A stretch of 64,000 nucleotides of DNA from Streptococcus salivarius. GTDB taxonomy: Bacteria; Bacillota; Bacilli; Lactobacillales; Streptococcaceae. Made by a program: the position numbers and the translations under genes. Each line of letters begins with the position of its first letter. Position 1 is the stretch's first letter. The DNA is taken from contig NZ_CP009913.1 in assembly GCF_000785515.1 (NCBI RefSeq), positions 400,001-464,000 of the forward strand, written 5' to 3'. Positions 45,478 through 55,063 of the stretch are shown here, in pieces. The notes under the pieces were generated by a model that saw nothing but the letters and a program-made list of their open reading frames with translations, had not been told where the DNA came from and ran no database searches.

Positions 45478-45494
45478 TGTCACAAAACCTAACA
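45478..45494 (+). promoter_or_regulatory. GlnR-type operator upstream of gdhA
   Basis: TGTCACAAAACCTAACA fits TGTNA-N7-TNACA exactly and shares AAAACCTAACATAAAAA with the box before asnA. It lies 28 bases upstream of the gdhA -35. Confidence 0.7.
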
Positions 45495-45522
45495 TAAAAA
45501 TCAAAAAAATAGCAGAAAATAC

Positions 45523-45551
45523 TTGACAAGAAGATTCTGAAAATTTATACT
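45523..45551 (+). promoter_or_regulatory. gdhA promoter with CodY-like box in the spacer
   Basis: TTGACA, 17-base spacer, TATACT. AAGATTCTGAAAATT (45531-45545) inside the spacer matches 13 of 15 bases of the CodY consensus. Confidence 0.75.
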
Positions 45552-45573
45552 ATTCATGTAATTAAATTACTAA

Positions 45574-46953
<1,380 letters not shown>

Positions 46954-46991
46954 TTAATAGACTATTACCAATAGCCTCTCGATAAAATAAG

Positions 46992-47018
46992 AAAAGAAGC
47001 CTGCGGGTTTCTTTTTTT
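46992..47018 (+). terminator. Terminator of gdhA
   Basis: 10-bp stem AAAAGAAGCC/GGTTTCTTTT with one wobble pair, followed by T. Nearly the same hairpin recurs after the next gene. Confidence 0.8.
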
Positions 47019-47116
47019 GTTTAGACAGACTTAGGAGGAAGAGGAGATTTGTCCTTTTTTGGTATAATGAGCTAGTAAGAAATCTTTTTCTAGAGTAGAT
47101 TTTTATGAATTAGAAT

Positions 47117-48775
47117 ATGAGAGGAATAATCGTGAGTCTTGGAAAGGATCCCTGTGGGGCAAAAGAAAAGAAGTATACTAATCAGACAGTCCTTCTAATA
47201 AGTTTCTTGATCAGCATAGTGTCAATACTGCCTATGTTCTTTTTTAGGGACAAGCTTTATGGTGATGATATTGTCTTTCACATTAACCGACTGTTATCCT
47301 TGGATACTGTCTGGAAGAGTCCTATCAATTTTACAACTAACGGAGGGACTGGACAGTTAATCAATACCTTTTATCCCTGGTTGACCTATTATCCTATTTT
47401 TATAATCTATAAGCTGACTCAGTCAGTCTTTGTAGCCTGGATGAGTTTTCAATTTCTTGTTCGCTTTGTAACCTGTTTACTTAGTTTTTACGGATTACGT
47501 TTATTGAAATATTCTGATAAACAGGTGATGATATTTGCTACCTTTTATCTCTTTTCGGGTTATTTCTTGCACAATTCTTATTATAGGGCAGCCGTTGGCG
47601 AAACGCTGGCGATGATTTTTCTACCTCTAGTTTTCGTTGGTGTCCGATTGATAACATTTGGAGATTATAAGAAATGGTGGGTCTTGACCCTTGGGATGCT
47701 TGGCTTAGTCTATTCCCATGTTTTATCGGTCCTTTTGGCTTCCCTTATGATTTTCTTAGCAGTGGTAACTAGTTTTTGGACATGGGGTGATAAAAAAGAA
47801 CGTATCCTAGGATTTCTTAAGGCCACCTTAGTCACTCTGAGTATGTCGCTAGCTTTCTTTGTTCCTATGATAGAGCAATTTAAGTATGTAAGCCTACGAA
47901 CGACTTTTAAACCACTCCTATCCAAGACTGCTTTAAGTCTGGTAGACAACTGGGAGCTTATTCTAAAAAGCGATTTAAGGACTCCATCAGTTAATCTTCT
48001 CTATCTCCTGGGTCTAGTGCTAAGCCTAATCTTTGCTAAGCGTTTTGTGAAGGATAAGGAGGCTAGAATTTACCTTTTTATTTCTCTTGTTTTGGCTTTT
48101 TTAACTTTGAATAGTTTTCCTTGGCAGTTATTACAGGAGAGTCCAGTGTCCAATCTACAATTTCCTTGGAGATTATGGAGTTTTGCCTTGCTTTTCTTCA
48201 GCTTAGCCTTGTCTAATATCTTGGAAAATATGTCTATGAAGGCAACGACGATACTTGTCTTGTTTGGTCTTTGCCTGAATATGTTTCAGATTGTTACTGT
48301 CCAAGATAAGATGACTAAAGCCAAGAATATATTGCCAAGCAATACAAAAGTCACGAGAGAAATGCTAGCTAAGGGAACTTATAAAAATATAAATGGCGAT
48401 TACACCAATAAAGAAGTGCCCTTTGGCTTTGTCTTTGACAAACATCTTTTCTTGGATAATCAGGAAATTAAGTCAACCATCAGCCGTTCTCCAAAGGAGC
48501 TAGCACTTACAGTAGATAACGAGTCAAAAGAAGCTAAAGTCTTGTCGCTACCAGTTTTCTACTATAAAGGACAAGAAGCGAGGATTGATGGAAAGCGAGT
48601 AACTACTTACTTAGCTAAGGAAAAGAATCCAACTAATCTAGTCCTACCACCAGGTAAGCATGATGTCGTTTTGACCTATGGCTATACCCCAGTTGCCAAA
48701 TTGGCAATGGGTGTATCAACTATTAGTCTTTTGGCGTTTATTGGTTATTTGTATAGAGTGAAGAAAGATGACTAA
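47117..48775 (+). CDS. Polytopic membrane protein with GT-C-like features
   Basis: 552 residues with about ten or more membrane spans (first at about 27-47) and a soluble C-terminal part (about 410-525) before a last span. The loop after span 1 has YGDDIVFHINRL, an acidic motif in the place where GT-C glycosyltransferases carry catalytic Asp/Glu. It resembles membrane proteins annotated as PTPS-related/YfhO-like, which may transfer sugars from lipid carriers; substrate unknown. The start is uncertain: an ATG with GAGAGG-like sequence is used, but GTG at codon 6 or the next Met is possible. Confidence 0.6.
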   Translation: MRGIIVSLGKDPCGAKEKKYTNQTVLLISFLISIVSILPMFFFRDKLYGDDIVFHINRLLSLDTVWKSPINFTTNGGTGQLINTFYPWLTYYPIFIIYKLTQSVFVAWMSFQFLVRFVTCLLSFYGLRLLKYSDKQVMIFATFYLFSGYFLHNSYYRAAVGETLAMIFLPLVFVGVRLITFGDYKKWWVLTLGMLGLVYSHVLSVLLASLMIFLAVVTSFWTWGDKKERILGFLKATLVTLSMSLAFFVPMIEQFKYVSLRTTFKPLLSKTALSLVDNWELILKSDLRTPSVNLLYLLGLVLSLIFAKRFVKDKEARIYLFISLVLAFLTLNSFPWQLLQESPVSNLQFPWRLWSFALLFFSLALSNILENMSMKATTILVLFGLCLNMFQIVTVQDKMTKAKNILPSNTKVTREMLAKGTYKNINGDYTNKEVPFGFVFDKHLFLDNQEIKSTISRSPKELALTVDNESKEAKVLSLPVFYYKGQEARIDGKRVTTYLAKEKNPTNLVLPPGKHDVVLTYGYTPVAKLAMGVSTISLLAFIGYLYRVKKDD

Positions 48776-48802
48776 AAAGAAGCTTGCGGGTTTCTTTTTT
48801 TT
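48774..48802 (+). terminator. Terminator of the polytopic membrane protein gene
   Basis: AAAAAGAAGC/GGTTTCTTTT stem and long T run, close copy of the gdhA terminator. Confidence 0.8.
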
Positions 48803-48933
48803 GTCTGTTTTACTAGATGGTAGCCCTTTTGATATAATAGGTCAAGGTGATTAATATGAAATTGAAAACCTTTGTTTCCGATAAAAGAAGTGTATATGAT
48901 TTCATAGTTTAGATAAGAAAAGGGAGTAAATAG

Positions 48934-49344
48934 ATGATAAAAACTATCGTAAAGGATGTCTTTTTCCTTGGACAAAAATCGACAGAAGCGACTAAAGAAG
49001 ACCTCTATTTGGCTAAAGATTTACGTGATACACTGGAGTTTCATAAGGAAGCCTGTGTGGGTATGGCTGCCAATATGATTGGCGTTAAAAAGCGTGTTAT
49101 TATCGTCAATATCGGTTTTGTCAATCTGGTCATGTTTAATCCTGTTTTAGTCAGCAAGTCCTCACCTTATCAAACAGAGGAGTCTTGCTTGTCTTTAGAG
49201 GGAAGTCGTCCGACCAGACGTTATGAGTCGATTGAGGTTGCCTATTTAGATGAACAATGGATGCCTAAACAGTTAAGTTTTTCTGGTATGCCAGCCCAAA
49301 TTATTCAACATGAATTGGATCATTTGGAGGGGATTATTATTTAG
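48934..49344 (+). CDS. Peptide deformylase-like protein
   Basis: 136 residues, shorter than the main streptococcal deformylase (about 200). The metal-binding motifs are present: Cys in EESCLSLEG at about 82-90 and QHELDHLEG at about 126-134 with both His and the catalytic Glu. Motif 1, normally GxGxAAxQ, reads VGMAANMIG, so the Gln that positions the substrate is Met. It may be a secondary deformylase with changed activity. A TATAAT box lies at 48833-48838 and GGGAG precedes the ATG. Confidence 0.8.
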   Translation: MIKTIVKDVFFLGQKSTEATKEDLYLAKDLRDTLEFHKEACVGMAANMIGVKKRVIIVNIGFVNLVMFNPVLVSKSSPYQTEESCLSLEGSRPTRRYESIEVAYLDEQWMPKQLSFSGMPAQIIQHELDHLEGIII

Positions 49345-49348
49345 ATAG

Positions 49349-49373
49349 CCTAGCCCAAGTGGGCTAGGTTTTT
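49349..49373 (+). terminator. Terminator of the deformylase-like gene
   Basis: Perfect 8-bp stem CCTAGCCC/GGGCTAGG with AAGT loop and five T. Confidence 0.9.
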
Positions 49374-49403
49374 GAGTTCAAATCCTTAATAATCATAGTT
49401 ATG

Positions 49404-49442
49404 GGAGTGAGAGTGGAAAGCAATTTTTTTTCTCACTCTTTT
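49404..49442 (+). terminator. Second hairpin upstream of rcrR
   Basis: GAGTGAGA/TCTCACTC stem with a T-rich loop and six T. It lies just before the first rcrR operator and insulates it from upstream transcription. Confidence 0.6.
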
Positions 49443-49444
49443 TT

Positions 49445-49511
49445 AGTTCCCATAAGAACTTTTTTCTTGACATTAGTTCTCATAAGAACTAAAATAGTTT
49501 CCATGAGAATT
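49445..49511 (+). promoter_or_regulatory. rcrR promoter with three operator repeats
   Basis: TTGACA (49467-49472), 17-base spacer, TAAAAT (49490-49495). Three 16-bp palindromes occupy the promoter: AGTTCCCATAAGAACT (49445-49460), AGTTCTCATAAGAACT (49475-49490, extended to perfect 8-bp arms as TTAGTTCT/AGAACTAA) in the spacer, and AGTTTCCATGAGAATT (49496-49511) just after the -10. They are probable RcrR (MarR) binding sites. Confidence 0.8.
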
Positions 49512-49530
49512 ATTCAAGGAGGGACTTGCG

Positions 49531-49974
49531 ATGCATGGAAAAGATACTTTTAGTGAATTCAGAGAATTCATCAATACTATGGAATCTCGCGTGCAAGAGT
49601 TAGGAAAGGTCCATGGGGTTGAGCATTTAGCTGGCCCTCAAGGATTTGCTGTCAAGTATTTGTCTGACAATCAAGATAAAGAAATCTTTATCAAAGACAT
49701 TGAAAAAAGACTATGTATTTCTAAATCAGTGGCTAGTAATTTGGTCAAACGAATGGAAAAAAATGGTTTTGTTGAGTTGGTGACATCGGACAAGGATAAA
49801 CGCTACAAGTATGTTCATCTGACAGACTTAGGTAAAAAGAAAGCTCGAGATGTCAAACATTTTCGAGAGGCCATCCATGAACAGCTGTTAGAAGGTATTT
49901 CCAAAGAAGATGCTGAAACAGCCTTTCGTGTCTTTCACCAAATTCGTATGAATTTAGAAAAAAATAAGGAGTAA
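49531..49974 (+). CDS. rcrR: MarR-family regulator RcrR
   Basis: 147 residues, winged helix: recognition region DIEKRLCISKSVASNLVKRMEKNGF (from about 56, given by its ends) and wing SDKDKRYKYVHLT. It heads an operon with two ABC exporter half-transporters, the arrangement of rcrRPQ in S. mutans, which links stress tolerance, (p)ppGpp and competence. relP lies a short way downstream as in that species. GGAGG precedes the ATG. Three operator repeats in its promoter suggest autorepression. Naming is by gene order and family. Confidence 0.82.
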   Translation: MHGKDTFSEFREFINTMESRVQELGKVHGVEHLAGPQGFAVKYLSDNQDKEIFIKDIEKRLCISKSVASNLVKRMEKNGFVELVTSDKDKRYKYVHLTDLGKKKARDVKHFREAIHEQLLEGISKEDAETAFRVFHQIRMNLEKNKE

Positions 49975-49977
49975 CTT

Positions 49978-51792
49978 ATGTTTAAAATTTTTAAACGTTT
50001 GACGACAAAAGAGTTAATCATGATTGTCTTAGCGGTGATTTTTGTTTGCTTGAACGTCTATCTAAACTTGAAAATTCCAGACTATATGTCTGATATTACG
50101 ACACTCTTATCAACTAAGGGAACTAAAGCGTCGGATATTTTTGCCTGGAATACAGATGCCCCAGGGATGCGAATGCTTTTAATGTCATTTGCAGGCTTTA
50201 TGGCCTCTGTAGTTGTTGGTTTCTTAGCTGCCAGAACAGCGGCAAGTTTTACCACCCGTCTTCGTGATGATATCTTCCATCAGGTTCTAGATTTTTCGGA
50301 TGCAGAGATCAAGAAATTCTCCATTCCTAGTCTTTTGACCCGTACGACAAATGATATTACCCAATTGCAGATGGTACTTACCATGGGGTTACAGGTTATT
50401 ACACAGGGGCCTATCATGGCCATTTGGGCGATTACAAAGATTGCCGATAAAAATGGAAATTGGCTCCTTGCCTTGCTTGTCGCTGTGGCAGTGATTGCCA
50501 TTCTCATGCTTTTCCTCTTGATTATGGTTATGCCTAAGCAACGCTTGATTCAAACGCTGACCGATAAACTGAATAGCGTAACGCGTGAATCTCTTACAGG
50601 AATTCGTGTGGTGCGTGCCTATAACGCCGAAAGTTATCAAGAGGATAAATTTGAAAAGGCCAATACTGATTTGACCCAAAACAATCTCTTTATCGGTCGT
50701 TCTTTTGCCTTACTGACACCGGTGATGACTGCTGTATCAAGTGGTTTGACACTGGCTATTTATTGGATTGGTGCACATTTGATTGAAGATGTTAAGATTC
50801 CAACAGATCCAACTAAGATTGCTGGTGCCATGGAAAATAAGGTCCATCTCTTCTCAGACATGGTGGTTTATTCATCTTATGCCATGCAGGTTGTTATGGG
50901 ATTCATGATGATGATTGTTGTTTTCTTCCTTCTTCCACGTGCAGTTGTAGCAGCTAGTCGTATCAATGAAGTTCTAGATACCCAATCTTCAGTCTCTTAT
51001 CCTGAAAATAGTTCTGAAAAGCCTAAAGAAGTGGGTACTGTCGAATTTGATGATGTTTCCTTCCGTTATTCTGAAACTTCAGAGCCTGTTTTGGAGCATG
51101 TTAGCTTCAAAGCTAAAAAAGGTGACACGGTTGCCTTTATTGGTTCGACTGGATCTGGTAAATCAACGCTTGTCAACCTTATCCCACGTTTTTATGATGC
51201 CACGCAAGGAACGATCAAGGTTGACGGTGTCGATGTGCGACATTATGACCATGAAACCTTGCACAATATAGTCGGTTATATTCCACAGAAGGCTGTGCTT
51301 TTCTCAGGTGATATCACGTCAAATATGACGATGGGAACGAGCAATAACAGTCCCCTTGATGATGCTAAGATTTGGGAAGCTCTCGAATTGGCTCAAGGAA
51401 AAGACTTTGTTGAAAATAAAGAAGGTCAACTTAAAGCAGAAGTTGCCCAAGCTGGGTCTAACTTCTCAGGTGGACAGAAGCAACGTTTGGCTATTGCGCG
51501 TGCCTTGGCACGTAAGCCTGAAATCTTGATTTTCGATGATTCCTTCTCAGCCTTGGATTATAAGACCGATCGTAAGTTACGTCAAGAATTGGCTGAAAAA
51601 ACACAAGATATGACCAAGTTGATTGTTGCCCAACGTATCTCTACTATTATGGATGCGGACCAAATCTTGGTACTTGACCAAGGTAAGGTCGTTGGTCAAG
51701 GAACTCACAAGGAACTCTTGGCAAATAATGAGGTTTACCAAGAAATTGCCTATTCACAATTGTCTAAGGAGGAGTTAGAAAATGGAAAATAA
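49978..51792 (+). CDS. rcrP: ABC exporter half-transporter RcrP
   Basis: 604 residues: six membrane spans (about 15-330) with TTNDITQLQMVLTMGLQ in the intracellular loop, then an ATPase domain with Walker A GSTGSGKSTLV at about 389-399, Q loop VGYIPQKAVLFSG, signature NFSGGQKQRLAIARAL at about 489-504 and Walker B ILIFDDSFSALD. Walker B ends in Asp (FDDS) where the catalytic Glu is expected, so this is likely the degenerate site of a heterodimer with RcrQ. It starts three bases after rcrR and overlaps rcrQ by 11. Confidence 0.85.
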   Translation: MFKIFKRLTTKELIMIVLAVIFVCLNVYLNLKIPDYMSDITTLLSTKGTKASDIFAWNTDAPGMRMLLMSFAGFMASVVVGFLAARTAASFTTRLRDDIFHQVLDFSDAEIKKFSIPSLLTRTTNDITQLQMVLTMGLQVITQGPIMAIWAITKIADKNGNWLLALLVAVAVIAILMLFLLIMVMPKQRLIQTLTDKLNSVTRESLTGIRVVRAYNAESYQEDKFEKANTDLTQNNLFIGRSFALLTPVMTAVSSGLTLAIYWIGAHLIEDVKIPTDPTKIAGAMENKVHLFSDMVVYSSYAMQVVMGFMMMIVVFFLLPRAVVAASRINEVLDTQSSVSYPENSSEKPKEVGTVEFDDVSFRYSETSEPVLEHVSFKAKKGDTVAFIGSTGSGKSTLVNLIPRFYDATQGTIKVDGVDVRHYDHETLHNIVGYIPQKAVLFSGDITSNMTMGTSNNSPLDDAKIWEALELAQGKDFVENKEGQLKAEVAQAGSNFSGGQKQRLAIARALARKPEILIFDDSFSALDYKTDRKLRQELAEKTQDMTKLIVAQRISTIMDADQILVLDQGKVVGQGTHKELLANNEVYQEIAYSQLSKEELENGK

Positions 51793-53560
51793 GCCAGAAA
51801 CATCATCCTATAAACGCTTAAAACCCTATATTAAAGGTTTCCAAATTCCGTTTGTCCTTGCGATTTTTGGAGCAATTATTTCAGCGGTCATTACAGTTAT
51901 TGGACCAGATAAGCTTAAAGAAATTACCAATACTATTACTGAAGGTATCACACCTACAAAAATGGGGACGATTCCAGGTATTGATTTGGACAAGGTAGCA
52001 AGTATTGCTATGACCTTGGCTGTTCTCTATGCCATTTCAGCCATTGTGGGTTACTTACAAAGCTTTACCGTTGCGACGGTTACACAACGCTTTTCACAAC
52101 GTTTCCGTACAGCTATCCAAAAGAAAATCAACAGTGTTCCTCTTAATTATTTTGATAGTCACTCTCAAGGGGATACCCTCTCTCGTGTGACCAATGACGT
52201 TGACCTTTTGGGACAATCGCTTAGTCAAGGTTTAGGTACCTTGATTACTTCAAGTGTTCTCTTGGTAGCAGCCATTATTATGATGTTTTACTCAAATGTC
52301 ACTATGGCTTTCACTGCGATTGGTTCTGTCTTGATAGGTTTTGTTCTGGTAGCCTTTATCATGGGCTTCTCACAACCCCTTTTCAAACGCCAACAAGAAA
52401 ATTTGGCTAATATTAATGGTTATATTGAAGAAATCTACACGGGTCAAGCAGTCGTAACGAGTTACAATGCTGCTCAAGAAAGTAGTCAAGCTTTCAAGGG
52501 ACTTAATGATAAACTCTATAAATCGATGTGGCAATCACAGTTTATCTCAGGTATTATGATGCCACTTATGATTTTCATTGGGAACTTTGGTTATGTCATG
52601 GTCTGTCTTGTGGGTGCTATCAAAGTTATTGATGGTAGCTTGACTATTGGTGATGTGGTAGCCTTCATGACCTATGTTCGTATCTTCTCACAACCTCTTT
52701 CTCAAATTGCCCAAGGGATTACACAACTCCAATCAGCTACTGCAGCCATTGGTCGTATCTTTGAATTTTTGGAAGAAAAAGATATGGACGACGAGTCAGC
52801 TAAGACTGCTGAGTTGACAGATACTAAAGGTCAAGTAGTCTTTGACCATGTTTCCTTTGGTTATACTCCTGAAAAAACTATTATTCATGACTTTTCAGCT
52901 CTTGCTAAGCCGGGTCAAAAGATTGCGATCGTTGGTCCAACGGGTGCTGGTAAGACGACTATTGTTAACCTGCTTATGAAGTTCTATAACATCGACCAAG
53001 GTCGTATCACCATTGACGGTGTCGATACGAATGACATGAAGCGTGAAACTGTTCATGACCAATTCTCAATGGTGCTTCAAGACACTTGGCTCTTTGAAGG
53101 TACTATTCGTGATAATTTGATTTACAACCAAGAGAATATTTCTGATGAGCAAGTTATTGCTGCAGCCAAGGCCGTCGGTGTTCACCACTTCATTACCACA
53201 CTTCCAAAGGGTTATGATACTTATTTGGATGATTCTGTGACCTTATCAGTTGGACAGAAGCAGCTCTTGACCATTGCACGTGCGCTTCTTAAGGATGCCC
53301 CTCTCCTTATCTTGGATGAGGCGACATCATCTGTCGACACTCGAACAGAAGAATTGATTCAAAAAGCCATGGACAAGCTTATGGAAGGTCGTACTTCCTT
53401 TGTTATTGCCCACCGCTTATCAACCATTCGAAATGCTGACCTTATCCTTGTGATGAAAGATGGTAACATTATTGAACAGGGCAATCATGATGAGCTCATG
53501 GCAGCAGATGGTTTCTATGCTGATCTTTATAATAGTCAATTTACAGAAGAAGTTGCCTAA
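51782..53560 (+). CDS. rcrQ: ABC exporter half-transporter RcrQ
   Basis: 592 residues: six membrane spans (about 20-320) and an ATPase with Walker A GPTGAGKTTIV at about 385-395 and Walker B LLILDEATSSVD, which has the catalytic Glu. Its signature motif reads TLSVGQKQLLTIARAL, with Val for the second Gly of LSGGQ. With RcrP this forms a heterodimer with one active and one degenerate site, as in LmrCD-type exporters. The exported substrate is unknown. Confidence 0.85.
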   Translation: MENKPETSSYKRLKPYIKGFQIPFVLAIFGAIISAVITVIGPDKLKEITNTITEGITPTKMGTIPGIDLDKVASIAMTLAVLYAISAIVGYLQSFTVATVTQRFSQRFRTAIQKKINSVPLNYFDSHSQGDTLSRVTNDVDLLGQSLSQGLGTLITSSVLLVAAIIMMFYSNVTMAFTAIGSVLIGFVLVAFIMGFSQPLFKRQQENLANINGYIEEIYTGQAVVTSYNAAQESSQAFKGLNDKLYKSMWQSQFISGIMMPLMIFIGNFGYVMVCLVGAIKVIDGSLTIGDVVAFMTYVRIFSQPLSQIAQGITQLQSATAAIGRIFEFLEEKDMDDESAKTAELTDTKGQVVFDHVSFGYTPEKTIIHDFSALAKPGQKIAIVGPTGAGKTTIVNLLMKFYNIDQGRITIDGVDTNDMKRETVHDQFSMVLQDTWLFEGTIRDNLIYNQENISDEQVIAAAKAVGVHHFITTLPKGYDTYLDDSVTLSVGQKQLLTIARALLKDAPLLILDEATSSVDTRTEELIQKAMDKLMEGRTSFVIAHRLSTIRNADLILVMKDGNIIEQGNHDELMAADGFYADLYNSQFTEEVA

Positions 53561-53601
53561 ACTTTTCTTATAAAATTATAAGATTTTACAAAAGGCCATA
53601 G

Positions 53602-53634
53602 AACGTATGACTGTCAGTCATGCGTTTTGTGTTA
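53602..53634 (+). terminator. Terminator of the rcr operon
   Basis: 10-bp stem AACGTATGAC/GTCATGCGTT with one wobble pair, then TTTTGTGTT. Confidence 0.75.
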
Positions 53635-53667
53635 TACTGAAAAAAACAGACAGATTAGGAGATTATG

Positions 53668-54291
53668 ATGCAATATCGCAAAGCAAGACTAGACGAAGTT
53701 CAGGAAGTTGCACAAGTATGTGCCGATGCCTTTGAAGATTACCCCTATCTTTCAATGATTGCCAGTAATTTAAAGAAGCCTGAACAGTATCAGGAATTTG
53801 TCTTAGCCTTGCAGGAAATATTGGTGCGTTTGGCGATTAAACGGGACTCATGTTTGGTGGCTGAAAAGGACGGTCGCATTGTTGCGGCAGCTATTTTACA
53901 GCATCAGACGATTTCTATGCTTAATTATCTTCAAAATGGGGCGACTAAGCTCTTTCGTTTTATAAGCATCACCAAGTTGTTCAAGTATTTTAACTTTGTT
54001 GAAGAGTCCGAAAGACATCTGGAAGATTCTGCAGAATACGACTGGTACTTGATGATGTTGGCGGTGACTCCAGATTATCAAAGAAAAGGGATAGGGAGTC
54101 GTTTCTTGCTTGAAGGGGTTGAACCTTTTGTAGGTAGTACAGGCGGTCACAGTCTTGGTTTGATTACTAATCGCGATTACAATGTACCTTTCTACGAGAA
54201 AAATGGCTACAAACAATGTGGTTATAAGGTTTTGACCTACGAAACACACAAACTAGGCAACTGGCCTTTTGTCAAATCACTTGATGCATAG
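53668..54291 (+). CDS. GNAT-family acetyltransferase
   Basis: 207 residues from the second of two adjacent ATG codons; the second is better spaced from AGGAG. N-acetyltransferase fold with the acetyl-CoA loop DYQRKGIGSRFLLEG at about 130-144 and NVPFYEKNGYKQCGYKV near the C terminus. Substrate unknown. It has a TTATACT-like -10 behind the rcr terminator and stands between rcrQ and relP. Confidence 0.8.
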   Translation: MQYRKARLDEVQEVAQVCADAFEDYPYLSMIASNLKKPEQYQEFVLALQEILVRLAIKRDSCLVAEKDGRIVAAAILQHQTISMLNYLQNGATKLFRFISITKLFKYFNFVEESERHLEDSAEYDWYLMMLAVTPDYQRKGIGSRFLLEGVEPFVGSTGGHSLGLITNRDYNVPFYEKNGYKQCGYKVLTYETHKLGNWPFVKSLDA

Positions 54292-54402
54292 CCTTGTGCT
54301 ATTTAATTTAGATAAGCAAAATGAATCTGGCTTCGGCTGGATTTTTTTCTTAGCCTTAGAGTCCTTCTTGTCTGGCTCATTCCTTAATTTTAAGTCTATC
54401 TA

Positions 54403-54411
54403 TGCTATAAT
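54403..54411 (+). promoter_or_regulatory. Extended -10 of relP
   Basis: TGCTATAAT, 28 bases before the relP start; the -35 is weak (CTTAAT). Confidence 0.6.
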
Positions 54412-54438
54412 TAGGAAACGCTATTAGAGGAGGTTTAT

Positions 54439-55062
54439 ATGTCAACTCCAAGTATTTATGGGGAATATGCTCAGTATCTCCCCAAGATTTTACAAGAAAT
54501 AACAGACCCGATTATTGTGGCTAATATTACTAGCAAAAAAGAAACAGGCTTTAAACTCTATGAACATTTTATTTCGCGAATCAAAGAAAGCGATTCTATG
54601 CGTGAAAAGTGCCGTCGGAAAAATTTGCCTGAAACCAGCCAATCTGCTCTCAAGGAAATTCGTGACAGTATTGGGATTCGAATTGTTTGTGGCTTTGTCG
54701 ATGATATTTACAAAACTATCGATGTCATCAAGGCTATCCCTGGCGTTTCTATCTATAACGAGAAAGATTACATTTTAAATGCTAAGCCCAATGGCTATCG
54801 TTCTTATCATCTCATTTTGGAAATCGAAACCGAGTTTCCAGATGTGCTAGGAAATGAGAGAGGAACCTATTTTGTTGAGGTTCAGCTTCGGACCATTGCT
54901 CAGGATTCCTGGGCCAGTTTGGAGCATCAAATGAAGTACAAGCACGACATCAAGAATCCAGAAATGATTACCCGTGAGCTTAAGCGCTGTGCGGATGAAT
55001 TAGCTTCATGTGATTTGACCATGCAGACCATCCGTAACTTAATTCAAGAAGGAGGGGACTAG
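54439..55062 (+). CDS. relP: Small alarmone synthetase RelP
   Basis: Makes (p)ppGpp from ATP and GDP/GTP; no hydrolase domain. 207 residues: SRIKESDSMREKCRRK, DSIGIRIVCGFVDDIYK at about 75-91, the GTP-site region NAKPNGYRSYHLILEIE at about 113-129 and VEVQLRTIAQDSWASLEHQ at about 145-163. Followed by a response regulator and histidine kinase in the order relP-relR-relS known from S. mutans, which separates it from RelQ (paired with nadK). AGAGGAGG precedes the ATG. Confidence 0.9.
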   Translation: MSTPSIYGEYAQYLPKILQEITDPIIVANITSKKETGFKLYEHFISRIKESDSMREKCRRKNLPETSQSALKEIRDSIGIRIVCGFVDDIYKTIDVIKAIPGVSIYNEKDYILNAKPNGYRSYHLILEIETEFPDVLGNERGTYFVEVQLRTIAQDSWASLEHQMKYKHDIKNPEMITRELKRCADELASCDLTMQTIRNLIQEGGD

Positions 55063-55063
55063 A

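Noticed and set aside
48856..48912. 18-codon ORF before the deformylase-like gene
   Set aside because: The ribosome site is weak (AGGTGA), no distinctive sequence and no other support.
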